A stretch of 64,000 nucleotides of DNA from Tetrapisispora phaffii CBS 4417 (GCF_000236905.1 NC_016529.1:372001-436000), one strand, 5' to 3'; shown: positions 1 through 10,508, counted from the first letter of the stretch. Notes: generated by a model not told the origin, from the sequence alone. Numbers and translations are program-made.

Positions 1-919
1 ATCTTTGATCAGTATTACACGTTTTAGCTTCTTGGCATGCACTTTCATACATTATATTGTTTTTAAAAAAATAGGTTGTAGCACCACTCAATACTTGAGT
101 CAAAGCAGTTTCCCATTTTGACGTACCGTTGGTAGCATTATACATATAGGCCAAACCACCTAAAACTACACCATGATTATAGGACCATTCGTATTGAACA
201 ATATCAGAACAGTTATAATTCGTAGTGGCACCATCGTAAACATTGGCGACATCTTTTAAAACAATATATTCAACGTCAACCATCCAATCAAACACCTTTT
301 CGGCAACTTCTAAGTAAGTATTATTACCAGTATATCTACCTAATCTAGCTGCTATTTGGAAAAGACAAGCATTAGAAATTGTATTTTTATAGTTATAACC
401 ACTATTCCATGTATAAATTTGCCATCTAAGACCTCCGCCACAATAGGCAGTATCCCATCTCGCATACATTGTGTTAAAAACTGCTTGCGAAATTGCTAAC
501 CAACCTGGTACCCCATCTCTATCAGGTAAATTACGTTCTACTGCACCTAATACGGTCAACCCCCAAACACCTTGATCATCATTACCTTCGACCAAAGTTT
601 GGTTGCTTGGAATGTAATCGTAGTTAGAACCTGCTTGGTATATTAAAGCATCGGAAATTAAAGATTCGAATGTATCATTTTGACACAAGTACCAATTCTC
701 CAACATCCCACCAAAGGCTTCCCCAGCTTCCCACCAATAGTATGGTGGTTGAAACATACCTACAGTACCACCATAACGGGTACCTTGGTAGTAATCTAGC
801 ATACCCTTTTGAATCAAGGCCGTTGCCTCACACACGGAGTCTTTGGAGTCTACATCTAAAGTAATGGCAGATGCATAAAGTATTTGGGAAATAAGCCCTA
901 ACAATGTTAAATAGAACAT
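1..919 (-). CDS. DFG5: Dfg5/Dcw1-type GPI-anchored GH76 mannosidase-like protein, 3' end outside window
   Basis: An open frame runs on the minus strand from an ATG at 919 to the left edge without a stop, giving about 306 residues of a family usually near 450. It begins with a hydrophobic signal peptide of about 18 residues. The conserved Asp-Asp pair of GH76 enzymes lies in EGNDDQGVWG (about residues 114-115), followed by WNSGYNYKN and EWSYNHGVVLGGLA motifs typical of Dfg5 and Dcw1. These cell-surface proteins are thought to transfer GPI proteins from their lipid anchor to cell-wall glucan, and the pair is jointly essential in S. cerevisiae. The missing C-terminus should carry the GPI signal. 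BCH1 lies upstream in the same orientation, as in the YMR237W-YMR238W pair, so I prefer DFG5 over its sister DCW1. Confidence 0.9.
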   Translation of the reverse strand, partial: MFYLTLLGLISQILYASAITLDVDSKDSVCEATALIQKGMLDYYQGTRYGGTVGMFQPPYYWWEAGEAFGGMLENWYLCQNDTFESLISDALIYQAGSNYDYIPSNQTLVEGNDDQGVWGLTVLGAVERNLPDRDGVPGWLAISQAVFNTMYARWDTAYCGGGLRWQIYTWNSGYNYKNTISNACLFQIAARLGRYTGNNTYLEVAEKVFDWMVDVEYIVLKDVANVYDGATTNYNCSDIVQYEWSYNHGVVLGGLAYMYNATNGTSKWETALTQVLSGATTYFFKNNIMYESACQEAKTCNTDQR

Positions 920-1682
920 ATTGAGAAAATATAAATAATTTTATAATGTAGTAATCTTATAATTTGAATAATAGTGACCCTAATATTTTACGTGATAATT
1001 AATATCGACCGTTTTTTTGTTCGTTTTGTATATCAATAGCATTAAACTACCAGCTGTGCACATATATGTTATTATAATCAGTATTATAATATTATTATGT
1101 TTGAGAGAGTTTCAGTTTGCGATGTCTCTAAATTTTTCTGTTTCTTTCCAATATCAAATTTCGATACCTTGTAAAACCAATGAATACAACTGTTTGTCGT
1201 TGAAGTAAAGAGACACGATCTATAATCAACTCTCGATATCAATGACGCTATTTATAAGGTTAAAGTTAATTATAGAAATGATAATTGACATATTTATATT
1301 ATTTACTACGTGATTCGGATTACCAGAATGGGAAACACCGCTAATTACAAGCCATGTTTCGGGTAACGGTACCTTTAAAGTCATCAGTTTGAAGGTGACA
1401 CACAGACCTGCCAACAACAAGTAAGGATGTTAAGTGATGAACGGTTAAGTTGTGTATTATTGACCTTTTATTTATCTGAACATTCAATAAATGTACACAG
1501 TTCTGTTAATGTGATTTTTCCTAAATCGAATGACGAATTTAAAGATTAAAAAAATGGTTATATTGTGTCATCTTCACATCATTACCATTGGTGAACTGTG
1601 TAAATGCTAGTTATCATTCAAATTAATGTGTAGATACGTATATTTATATAGGTTTATGTATATGTATATGGATGCATTTTTA
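920..1682. other. Intergenic, DFG5 promoter and BCH1 3' region
   Basis: No gene is visible in this AT-rich gap, and the short open frames here look like chance. A perfect Reb1-type heptamer (CGGGTAA) lies at 1360-1366, about 440 bp upstream of DFG5. BCH1 ends at the right side of the gap, so one site could serve DFG5 initiation or BCH1 termination. Confidence 0.5.
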
Positions 1683-3845
1683 TTACACGTCGTAATCATC
1701 GTTGCTATACTCTTTGAAAAACTTTAAAATGTTGTTTTTGAAAAAAGTATAGACATCATTATTGAAATTCCCACGAATCTCATTGGAAACTTTGGAAATA
1801 CCCATATCTTGTGTGACAATACCCATCGCTTCTAAAATCAATAAAGAAAAATTAATGTACCATCTATGATCCCAACAAACAATTTTAATACACAAATTTA
1901 TAATACTTTTATTGGTTTTTTCCATCTGTTGTAATATTTTTGATGATGTTAATTTTGAATTAAGTGAGTTGTTTTCTCTCTGATGGTTTTTATGGATAGT
2001 TAAATGGTATTCTAATAATTGTCTAGCACACACTGGAGAAAATCTTTGGGATAATCCAAATTCAAATGCAGAGGCAGCTTCGTGTTGGTAACCTAACCTT
2101 GCCGCACATAAGCCAAATAATTCCCATTCGGTAGTTGTGTGGCTAATGGTGCTATCTTCTACTTCATGGTATAATTGTTGCTTTCTCCATATTGTGTACA
2201 CTCTCAAGTCTTCATACATGATCATAAATAGGTTATCTAACCATCTTTCACACAGTCTCTTATTATCAGCAGGTCTTTGATTAATTTCTTCAATGGTTTG
2301 CGGATTCCTCATATACTCTTCTTCCATTAAAAATATCTGTGACCTAATGCTCAATAATTCTTCCCAAGATATTGTTTGGAGTATTTTAGTTAAGTGCTGA
2401 TATATTCTTCGAAAAATAGGTTTTAAAGTGGTTGCTGGTAAGTTTTGTAAATCAGGATCACAAGATTCGTTTTCTAATCGGATATTCATGGAATCAACAG
2501 AGTCAATGTCATTTAATTTAATATCCAGTGGTAATGGTAAATGTAATCTAGGTAAATTATTAGTATTCTTAGAAGTAAAATCTACAACTCTTTTCAAAAT
2601 GTACTTTTCTTTCACTAGAGCAGTCGGAATACAATTTAGAGTATATAATGCATTTTTAATGTCATTTAACTTAAAATATACTTTACTCAACAGTAACCAC
2701 GGCTCCATCTCATTTGGTAATAATTCGACACACTTTTTAGCAATTAGTTTTGCATATTTATATTCTTTTCTATTAGTCATCAAATGCTCAGCTTGAATAT
2801 ATAATAATTCACCTATGTACACCGACTTGTTTTCGATATTCATGTTATTAATCGATGTGACGTTTGTATAATCGGTGGATAACAATTCATTTACTAATTG
2901 GAATGCATCATATTCGTATTCACAAACCAATAAAATTTTTATTAGCACCACTAGAACTTCAGGAAATTTCTTCGATAAATTTATAAGCATTTCCTTAGCT
3001 TTATCAATGCTTCTTGTTAGTTTTACAATCTCTACAAAAGTGTCAACCAAGTAGTTGTTAGTTCTATTGGTAGCTGCTATAGTGGGAGATGATCCTAACA
3101 AATGACCGTCTTCATAAACAATAGGAAATAATTCAATAAAAGTGTCGCCAGTAGATTTAAGTTTTCCCATCATTAATGGGTTAAAAATCAAAGTTTCTAC
3201 CAACGGTTGCTGCTCCATGTCATTTCTGTTTTCCTTCATCAAGGAAATTGAACGAACTACAGAAGACATATAAGTTTCTGTCATGATCAATTGAAAATCT
3301 GCCTGTGTGATATCCTTAACTTCTTCACCATCTTCGTTCACAATGAAAGTAGCCAAATTACCTGGAATTTTAACTATTGTTGTGACATCGTATGATCTAA
3401 AACTGTTCCAACTTGAAAGTGAAATTCTCTCGACGTTAAAACTTTTTATTTTGTCAAACCAAGGTTGTGGCGTTTCAGAGATCGAATCAGCGATCTCTTT
3501 TAAACTTACAGCGATTGATGTTGAATCTGAATTATCTATCCCCATTATATAAAAAAAAGTTCCAATCTCACCTCTATAATGTTCTGTATGAGAAATAACA
3601 TCTTTAAAACTAGTTGGATTTACCTTTGGATGTTTTGAATTTGTAGAATTAGCAGTACCCATTGTACCAAATGCTGAGTTCTGTGGTTTTAAATATTTTA
3701 CCATTGTTATCATATCTACAGGTCCAAGACCTTCGAATTGGGGCATTTTAGAGTTTCTTTGATCTATTGCCTCACCAATGTAACTTTCAACCACCTCAGG
3801 AATATCACTTTGTTCTAACATATTGATTTCGATATGGTCAAACAT
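1683..3845 (-). CDS. BCH1: Exomer cargo adaptor (ChAPs family), Bch1/Bud7 type
   Basis: The 720-residue protein matches the Chs5-Arf1 binding proteins, which form exomer with Chs5 and move selected membrane proteins such as chitin synthase Chs3 from the trans-Golgi to the surface. The N-terminus (LEQSDIPEVVESYIGEAIDQRN), the FFYMGID-like segment, the ETLIFNP motif, the tetratricopeptide-like middle and the C-terminal acidic tail (YSNDDYDV) resemble Bch1 and Bud7 more than Chs6 and Bch2. Met9 (codon at 3821) begins the conserved region and may be the true start; I kept the longer ATG frame. Its place upstream of DFG5 supports BCH1 over its sister BUD7. Confidence 0.85.
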   Translation of the reverse strand: MFDHIEINMLEQSDIPEVVESYIGEAIDQRNSKMPQFEGLGPVDMITMVKYLKPQNSAFGTMGTANSTNSKHPKVNPTSFKDVISHTEHYRGEIGTFFYIMGIDNSDSTSIAVSLKEIADSISETPQPWFDKIKSFNVERISLSSWNSFRSYDVTTIVKIPGNLATFIVNEDGEEVKDITQADFQLIMTETYMSSVVRSISLMKENRNDMEQQPLVETLIFNPLMMGKLKSTGDTFIELFPIVYEDGHLLGSSPTIAATNRTNNYLVDTFVEIVKLTRSIDKAKEMLINLSKKFPEVLVVLIKILLVCEYEYDAFQLVNELLSTDYTNVTSINNMNIENKSVYIGELLYIQAEHLMTNRKEYKYAKLIAKKCVELLPNEMEPWLLLSKVYFKLNDIKNALYTLNCIPTALVKEKYILKRVVDFTSKNTNNLPRLHLPLPLDIKLNDIDSVDSMNIRLENESCDPDLQNLPATTLKPIFRRIYQHLTKILQTISWEELLSIRSQIFLMEEEYMRNPQTIEEINQRPADNKRLCERWLDNLFMIMYEDLRVYTIWRKQQLYHEVEDSTISHTTTEWELFGLCAARLGYQHEAASAFEFGLSQRFSPVCARQLLEYHLTIHKNHQRENNSLNSKLTSSKILQQMEKTNKSIINLCIKIVCWDHRWYINFSLLILEAMGIVTQDMGISKVSNEIRGNFNNDVYTFFKNNILKFFKEYSNDDYDV

Positions 3846-4411
3846 ATGTTAGTTCTTATATTTTGTTTTATTTCAAATCAGCACAACTGTATCGTACGTT
3901 CAATGGTATTATATTTCGATATCTATTTCAACTAGTATATCCTTATAACTTGTTTATTTCATTCAATATACATCTATTGATATATACCACAATCGTAATT
4001 AATTAACCTTGTAAATACAAATAGGCTGTGCTTCTTGAAATGAAATAAGTTGATCCTCTCTCCTGGATCCCGTTAAGTGAGGTTTTAGAACAAATTATAA
4101 TTATCAGTTGATTAACTCAAATAATTATACTCAATAAAATAAAAATACTTGAATTAGGTTCACTGTTTGATCTTCTTTTCACTTTTGCCTGATAGTTGAT
4201 CTCAAGATTTAAGATTTAATGTTTTCCAATTTGTGCACTACGCTTACCCATTGTTAGAAGATTCCAATAATAATATAAGGATGTATTTATTTAAAGATTC
4301 ACTATTTGTTTTTTTACAAACAAGTGTTTACGGTAGATCTATTATATGAGATTAATTTAAAGCTATTGAATATTATTACGACTGTGATATATTAAACCAT
4401 AAATCAGCAAG
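3846..4411. other. Divergent promoter region, BCH1 and YDL144C-like gene
   Basis: This 566-bp gap separates divergently transcribed genes. It is AT-rich, and I recognise no strong factor site, RNA gene or repeat in it. Confidence 0.4.
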
Positions 4412-5491
4412 ATGTCAGAAGAAAATAAGCCAAACGTTATAGTCATTGGTGCTGGTGGTGTTGGTGTTGTGACTGCATACTCTTTAAGTTTTAATGGTGG
4501 TAGTAAAGTATCTATGGTAATTAGATCAGATTACCGCCATGTTATTAAGAATGGATATACCATCAACTCATGCGATTATGGCAAGATCGAAGGTTGGAAA
4601 CCTGATTTTATATATAGTAGCACAGCAGAAGCTGCTAAGGAATCATCTGTATTCTTTGATTACGTTGTAGTGACTACAAAAAATATCCCCGATGGTCCAA
4701 AAAATTCTACTGTCAGTGAGATTATTCGCCCCTTAGTTGAGGCTAATGACAAGATGAATTCAGATAAGAAGACAAGTGTTATTCTAGTTCAAAATGGCAT
4801 TGATTTAGAAAAAGAATTAATTGAAAAATTCGATGCCAGTAGGTTAAATCTGATATCTGGTATTCAATTTATTGGTTCTACAAAAATAGGTAAAGGTGTA
4901 ATCGATCAAATCGGCAAAGACCGTTTATTTGTTGGTTCCTTTGATCCATCTGCTTCCGACTCAAAGCAGGCTGCGCAAAAATATATTGAATTATATTCAA
5001 ATAAAGATTACAATATTGTTGAATATGAACCCAGATCAAGGTATGCCAGATGGAAGAAGTTATTATATAATGCTGCTATCAACACTACGACTGCTTTAGT
5101 TGGTCTAGACGTTCCTCGTGCTTTACAATTTTCTATTAACGGCCAAACAAGCACAGAAAAAATGATATTCGAACCTGCTATGAGAGAAATCATTGCCATT
5201 GCTGCAACAGAAGGTATAGTAATTGAAGAAGAATTTATAGATTTTTTCCTAAACATTTCCAAGAATATCTTATTCAAACCATCAATGTGTGTAGACGCTG
5301 AGAAGGGTCAACTGATGGAATTGGAAGTCATATTAGGTAATCCTATAAGAATTGCAAATAAAAACAATGTCAGTACTCCAACACTTTCAATGTTGTACGG
5401 TTTACTAACCCTAGTTCAATCCAAACTGAAGGAACAGAAAGGGTTATTGAAGTTTGATGAAAAGACTTTGTCACTCAAAGAGTCATCTTAA
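4412..5491 (+). CDS. Ketopantoate reductase family protein, YDL144C-like
   Basis: The 359-residue protein opens with a Rossmann NAD(P)-binding loop (VIVIGAGGVGVVTAYSL, about residues 9-25). It then has VVTTKN and VLVQNGID segments and a C-terminal helical domain with KKLLYNAAINTTTALVG, the Lys/Asn-containing signature of the 2-dehydropantoate 2-reductase (ApbA/PanE) family. Length and style match S. cerevisiae YDL144C rather than the pantothenate enzyme Pan5. The neighbouring LDB17 and RPN5 are also YDL14x genes, which supports this. The physiological substrate is not known to me, and the family fold does not prove ketopantoate activity. Confidence 0.75.
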   Translation: MSEENKPNVIVIGAGGVGVVTAYSLSFNGGSKVSMVIRSDYRHVIKNGYTINSCDYGKIEGWKPDFIYSSTAEAAKESSVFFDYVVVTTKNIPDGPKNSTVSEIIRPLVEANDKMNSDKKTSVILVQNGIDLEKELIEKFDASRLNLISGIQFIGSTKIGKGVIDQIGKDRLFVGSFDPSASDSKQAAQKYIELYSNKDYNIVEYEPRSRYARWKKLLYNAAINTTTALVGLDVPRALQFSINGQTSTEKMIFEPAMREIIAIAATEGIVIEEEFIDFFLNISKNILFKPSMCVDAEKGQLMELEVILGNPIRIANKNNVSTPTLSMLYGLLTLVQSKLKEQKGLLKFDEKTLSLKESS

Positions 5492-5627
5492 TAGTTTTAT
5501 CTTATATCGCCGAATCACGCAAGTAAATTTACTAATCACAGTTTAATCTTTTATTGTTTCTGTACTTTTAGTCTTAGTTGAGACACTTAGGACTGAGGCA
5601 AGTATTTTGTCACTAAGAAAAAAAAAC

Positions 5628-5637
5628 GACACAAAAT
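5628..5637 (+). promoter_or_regulatory. Ndt80-type middle sporulation element upstream of CRR1
   Basis: GACACAAAAT matches the middle sporulation element core (gNCRCAAAW) and lies about 145 bp upstream of the CRR1 start. S. cerevisiae CRR1 is expressed in mid-sporulation, so the site fits the gene. It is a sequence match only. Confidence 0.6.
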
Positions 5638-5782
5638 AACTTTGATGACAAAAATATAAAATATTTTTATATAAATTGATATGACAGTAACATTTTCTTT
5701 CAAGTCAGAGCTTAATTTCCCAGTCACATTATAATTTTATTACTTTATAGAAGTATATATATTTTAAGCACTCTAGAATACG

Positions 5783-7366
5783 ATGATTTCTTCACTTTTG
5801 GCAACAATCATCTTTTTATGGCATTTTGCACTAGCAGAATTATACAAGCCAGCTAATTCTATTCAATGTTCCCATTCTGCACAATGTCCCCAAGACTGGC
5901 CATGTTGTTCGCAATATGGTGAATGTGGTGCTGGGCCAATGTGTATCATTGGTTGTAACCCAAAATTTTCATTTCATGAAGATAGTTGTACACCAATGCC
6001 CGGCTTGATTTTTCCAGATAATCTGTATTACATGTCATCGTACTCCAGTGAGTCAAAGAAGAATAACAATCCAAGTGTTCTCAATAAAATTGAGAAAAGA
6101 GATTTAAATAGAGAATATAATTTCCATAGTTTTGAGAGAATGAATCCTACCGATGACATAACAATAAACAATGTTGGATTAAAAATGAAACAGAGACGCT
6201 TTATCAACCATGTCGAATATTTAATGACAAGTAATGATACGGAAGCAGAAATTATGCTACAAGAATATGATTTTACATATAGTGGGTTTACTGACATCGA
6301 CAATTCAACAGATGAAATTATATTAAAAATGCCAAAAAAGTCTACTGGAAGTTTACTGAGTTCTGCTAGAGTAATGCTATATGGAAAAATATCCATAAAT
6401 ATGAGAACAGCAAGATCTAGAGGTGTAATATCGGCAATAGTATTGATGTCAGCTACAGGCGATGAAATTGATTTTGAGTTTCTTGGAGGTGACCTCTTTG
6501 GTGTTCAGACAAATTATTATTCTCAAGGTGAATTAGTTTATTCGAATATGCACCATCACCATGTATTTCCGGACACCAGTCAAAATGACCATTTATACGA
6601 AATCGATTGGAAAAGGGACCATATTACTTGGTTGATCGATGGCAAGGAAGTTAGAAAATTGTATAAAAAAGATACTTGGGATCCATCTTTAAGAAATTAT
6701 AAATATCCTCAAACTCCCATGAGGTTAGAAGTTGCAATTTGGCCTGGAGGTGCTGAAACCAACGCTTTAGGTACGATCGCTTGGGCTGGTGGACCCATTG
6801 ATTGGGAGAATTCTGAGGACATGAGAACCACAGGCTATTTCCATATCGATATAAATGCTATACAGATGATTCCATTCCAAAATAAATTCACAAATGTATT
6901 CGAAGAGTGTTATAATGCTTTGGATGACGACGATAAAATTATACCTGACGTTGCTATACGAAATACGAAAGCAGTGTATATTTACGATGGAATTCAAAAT
7001 AAATTTGCCAATGAAGGTAGTTTATCTATAAATTGTAATCATATTACTCGAATAAAAGGGTACTCAAATTCGAATTTAAATTCTTTAGGAATAGATTACA
7101 ATAAAATTTATAGACTTAACGATATACAATCTGGAGAGAGAAGTTTGAATGAAATAGCCAGAAGAGATGAAAGAATAAACAATAGAAACATAAATAAAAA
7201 ATCATCCATTGTACCCAACTTAATAAATAATGAGTTGCTAAAGAATAATATCAATACCATTACTTCGAATAGTGACTCGTTATATAAATGCTTTAATCCC
7301 ATTTTTATTGTATCGAAACTCATGGAGCAATATTTGAGCTATATCTTTTTTGATTGGTGGCACTGA
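5783..7366 (+). CDS. CRR1: Spore-wall chitin-glucan transglycosylase, Crr1 type
   Basis: The 527-residue protein has a signal peptide (about residues 1-18) and a CBM18 chitin-binding module rich in paired cysteines (about 29-69, with PCCSQYGECG). A GH16 domain follows, with catalytic motif DEIDFEFLG (Glu228 and Glu232). TARSRG, PQTPMRLE, WPGG and IDWENS segments match Crr1, the sporulation-specific paralogue of Crh1 and Utr2, which link chitin to glucan. No Ser/Thr-rich GPI tail is seen, unlike Crh1 and Utr2. About 100 Asn-rich residues follow the GH16 domain, making it longer than the 422-residue S. cerevisiae protein. The gene is convergent with LDB17. Confidence 0.9.
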   Translation: MISSLLATIIFLWHFALAELYKPANSIQCSHSAQCPQDWPCCSQYGECGAGPMCIIGCNPKFSFHEDSCTPMPGLIFPDNLYYMSSYSSESKKNNNPSVLNKIEKRDLNREYNFHSFERMNPTDDITINNVGLKMKQRRFINHVEYLMTSNDTEAEIMLQEYDFTYSGFTDIDNSTDEIILKMPKKSTGSLLSSARVMLYGKISINMRTARSRGVISAIVLMSATGDEIDFEFLGGDLFGVQTNYYSQGELVYSNMHHHHVFPDTSQNDHLYEIDWKRDHITWLIDGKEVRKLYKKDTWDPSLRNYKYPQTPMRLEVAIWPGGAETNALGTIAWAGGPIDWENSEDMRTTGYFHIDINAIQMIPFQNKFTNVFEECYNALDDDDKIIPDVAIRNTKAVYIYDGIQNKFANEGSLSINCNHITRIKGYSNSNLNSLGIDYNKIYRLNDIQSGERSLNEIARRDERINNRNINKKSSIVPNLINNELLKNNINTITSNSDSLYKCFNPIFIVSKLMEQYLSYIFFDWWH

Positions 7367-7633
7367 CACCATTTACAACCTTTAACTACTTCTAATTGAA
7401 AAGTGACCATCTTAAAGTCAATGAGCCTTTAGATTATGGAGTGTCATTAAATTAATTCAAGTATATACAAATTATTTTTTATATATGCCCATTTTTTATT
7501 AAAGGTATATGTGTTACTACAAATGCTTATATATATTCTTTTTATTTATATATCACTGACGTAATTACAAGTATGATAATGTATCATTAATGAGCCTAAA
7601 AACTCATTATAAAAGAAAAAAGAGGAATTACTG

Positions 7634-9010
7634 TTAATGCGAATGCTTTTTTCTTGAAGGAGGTGGAGGTGGAGGGGGCAAAGGCTTTTTAAAACTCTTA
7701 GAGTCTTGATTTTTTGCTTGAACTTGTTGCTGTGTGTATAATGCGTTTTGTTGCGCAGGAATTGAGGATAAACTATCTGCGTTAGACAAACTAAATGTAG
7801 AGCTCCTACTCAAATCTGGATCGGAATCTGCAAGATATGATTTATCATTAATTGGAGTCATTGACAACCAACTGACATGAGTCAAACATTTTTTTGCTAA
7901 TGATACCGTTAAGTTATACTGGAGCTCATTTTCATCAGAAGAATATAAAGAGTTAGAAGATATTAATGAATACAATAGGTCTTCGATATCATTCTTTCTG
8001 TATTGTGTATCAGCAAGTTCTGTGTTTTGTAGCAGGGGTGGCAATAACCGCAACAACGTATGCCTCAATAATTCATCATTTATAGATAAATTTTGTAATT
8101 CTCTTATTAATACATCAACAAATACATTTAAGTCATTCAAATATAAATAATCTTTAGCAAAATTATTTTCTGTCGTAGAGATTATTAAATATATCATCTT
8201 GCACATCATAATATGTTGAGATGGATCTTCTCTCCTGTTAAACTTCAATAGGATCAAATTTAAAAACGTTCTTGGTGTATCATCTTTTAATAAGAATATA
8301 AAAACTTTATTCTCCAAACCTTTAGATTTACTGAACATCATATATTGTTCATTTAATGATAACAACAATCTAAATTTTGCATTATTAAACATATCATCTA
8401 GCACATCAGATCTCAACGAAGTTAGCAAATAATCTACAAAAAAATCGTCAATAACCTGGAGATGTTCATAATCACATCTAGAATATTTAAGAGTTTGATA
8501 TAATATATCCAATAAAACAGTCGATACATTTCTCATTGATGTGATTATTTCTATCTCAACTTCATCATCTTCATGTACTGTATCTCCATATTTTTGTAAG
8601 TATAAGAATTGAGTATACAATGTTTTATAAAAGACACCGAATCCTTGGAATTTTACCATAATATCAATAGATGTTAAGTCTTTTTTACACTCTAATAATA
8701 AAATATAAGAAATCAGAAATTTCATACCCATCTCTAATATATCAATGCTTAATAATGATAGAAATTTCCTTATACAGAATTCTTTATTATTTTGAAAAAA
8801 CGGTGATTCTATTAATATCAGCCCAAGATGGCAAAAATCCCTGTCTTCTTTTAAATAGACCATATACAAATCTGACGACTTTTTAATGAATTCAACCAAT
8901 TTTGAATTTATTACATCTTTAGTGAAATTTTGTGGATCCTGACCTGACAGATCTAATACATTCTCAATGACTTGCCAGAAATTAACTAGAGCATCACTAT
9001 TATGGTTCAT
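7634..9010 (-). CDS. LDB17: Ldb17, SPIN90/Dip1-family endocytic actin regulator
   Basis: The 458-residue protein is mostly alpha-helical and matches the SPIN90/Ldb17 leucine-rich domain family, for example around LILLKFNRREDP and LRLLPPLLQN. It ends in a proline run (KKPLPPPPPPPSRKKHSH) of the kind bound by SH3 domains of Sla1-type coat proteins. Ldb17 acts at cortical actin patches during endocytosis, and relatives (Dip1, WISH) activate the Arp2/3 complex to make seed filaments. S. cerevisiae Ldb17 (YDL146W) is 491 residues. Position beside RPN5 and near the YDL144C-like gene supports the call. Confidence 0.85.
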   Translation of the reverse strand: MNHNSDALVNFWQVIENVLDLSGQDPQNFTKDVINSKLVEFIKKSSDLYMVYLKEDRDFCHLGLILIESPFFQNNKEFCIRKFLSLLSIDILEMGMKFLISYILLLECKKDLTSIDIMVKFQGFGVFYKTLYTQFLYLQKYGDTVHEDDEVEIEIITSMRNVSTVLLDILYQTLKYSRCDYEHLQVIDDFFVDYLLTSLRSDVLDDMFNNAKFRLLLSLNEQYMMFSKSKGLENKVFIFLLKDDTPRTFLNLILLKFNRREDPSQHIMMCKMIYLIISTTENNFAKDYLYLNDLNVFVDVLIRELQNLSINDELLRHTLLRLLPPLLQNTELADTQYRKNDIEDLLYSLISSNSLYSSDENELQYNLTVSLAKKCLTHVSWLSMTPINDKSYLADSDPDLSRSSTFSLSNADSLSSIPAQQNALYTQQQVQAKNQDSKSFKKPLPPPPPPPSRKKHSH

Positions 9011-9628
9011 TTGAAAAAAAAGTTCGTAACTATATCTGTTCTTAAAATGTCTTAATTATCATAAATCAATAGGTATTCGAATTAAAACTTAATAATATCT
9101 CTAACAATAGCAAAATATTCGAAACACACTCATGCAAAATACCTAGCCAATATTATCTCAGGAAAATTATCAATAAACGATAATTGTATAGCAATATCCG
9201 TTTAGAGTTTTGGGAATAGTCAATTGATAAACCTTCAAAAAATGCACAATAAGTAAGCTTTATAACACAAGTGTCGTTGCTCAATTATTCAACCTTCATT
9301 AACGGAAATCTTCAGATATATCTATTCACTTATCCAAATTTCTTCTTATTAGTTTTTTTAAAGGTCATTTTTTATGATCGTATTGTCCTCAAATATCAAA
9401 ACGGAAAACAGGCAATCATCATGAGGAACCTTAAAATTGAGACATGTGGATATTTTAATAAGAATACAAATGCTTATTTTATGTGGCTTCTATAAGTTGA
9501 AAATATACATAAACAAGGTTTACAGAAGTTAAATGATCTTATGTATTTGATGCTAGCAGTAATAATGTTTCCAATTTGAACGACTATCACCAGCACAACT
9601 TTATCTAATAACGAAATTTAGATGCATA
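9011..9628. other. Divergent promoter region, LDB17 and ATG38
   Basis: This 618-bp AT-rich gap lies between divergent genes. A 74-codon open frame at 9271-9495 has no recognisable features and I treat it as chance. I see no other element. Confidence 0.4.
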
Positions 9629-10508
9629 ATGCCTGAATTATTAAAAGTACGTAATATGCTAACATAGTTTATACATCAATTGATCCCAAAATTTACTAAC
9701 GTTAATTCAACTTATCCAGGTTTATGAATTGATCAATAATGCTGAGAGAGAGTCTCAAAAAGGTTTGTATGCGAAGGCTAGAAGTATATATGAAGAAATT
9801 TTAGATTATATCTTGGATGATAACAGGAATGCAATAACTCTTGATTTGCAAAAAGTAGGCTCAAAAGTTGGCGAAGCTGTTGAGCTACTAGTGGAAGATG
9901 TTAAGTTACGAATACGAGAACTGGATACTTTAATAGGTATTCGTAACCTTCAAAAACCTTCCAGTGAACATAAAGAATTGAATAATAGTTATAATAACAA
10001 TAGCTTACAAAAAGATGGGGAGAATTCAAATATTACTCCTTTAAACAAAAGGAAACAATATAATATGTTAAATTCTGTTATATTAAACAACGGTTCTATA
10101 ATTAACCCAGGAGAATCGATTTGGAACATTAATAGTAATAAACTTATAGCTGATCCTTCACTAATTAGTATATTCAATAAATTTCAATCGAACTTAACGA
10201 AATCGTTATCAGATCAGCTTTTGAACAGCAATGAGATGAATGATTCTAATTCGAAAACAACCAGCATCGTAGCACAGCAAATAAAATATATAGTAGCGAA
10301 AGCTATTGAGGATGAATTATCATCTTTTGAGAAAGAATTATGTGTCTATGAAAATAAAAAATGTAAAGAATATCAAATTAAACTGAACCGTTCTTCTGAA
10401 GAGAACAAAAGATTAAACAAACAAATTATGAAGTTACGTGAGAGATGGGATGGTCTAGTGGAAAGTGCTAAACAAAAGAAGCTAAGAAAACAAGAGGATG
10501 GTATATAA
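9629..10508 (+). CDS. ATG38: Atg38-like autophagy PI3K subunit, two exons (9629-9646, 9720-10508)
   Basis: Joining an 18-nt first exon to 9720-10508 gives about 268 residues starting MPELLK-VYELINNAERE. An N-terminal MIT-like helical region (NAERESQKGLYAKARSIYEEIL) leads to an Asn-rich linker and a C-terminal coiled coil (about residues 195-265). This is the layout of Atg38, which joins Vps34-Vps15-Atg14-Vps30 in autophagy-specific PI3-kinase complex I. S. cerevisiae YLR211C also has a 5' intron, as I recall. The frame from 9729 has no ATG at its start, so splicing explains the gene better. A short upstream frame (9622-9636) overlaps the start codon. Confidence 0.8.
9647..9719 (+). other. Spliceosomal intron of ATG38 (73 nt)
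   Basis: The intron has a 5' site GTACGT, a perfect branch sequence TACTAAC at 9694-9700 and a 3' site CAG ending at 9719, 20 nt after the branch adenosine. GTACGT is a variant of the usual GTATGT. If the intron is retained, translation stops at an in-frame TAG after 12 residues, so splicing is needed for protein. This is the only intron I recognise in the window. Confidence 0.85.

Noticed and set aside
670..864. Open frame opposite DFG5
   Set aside because: It is a shadow of the DFG5 coding strand, whose signal peptide and catalytic motif are clear.
7550..7570. TGACGTAA-like bZIP site between CRR1 and LDB17
   Set aside because: It lies between two convergent gene ends, where no promoter is expected.
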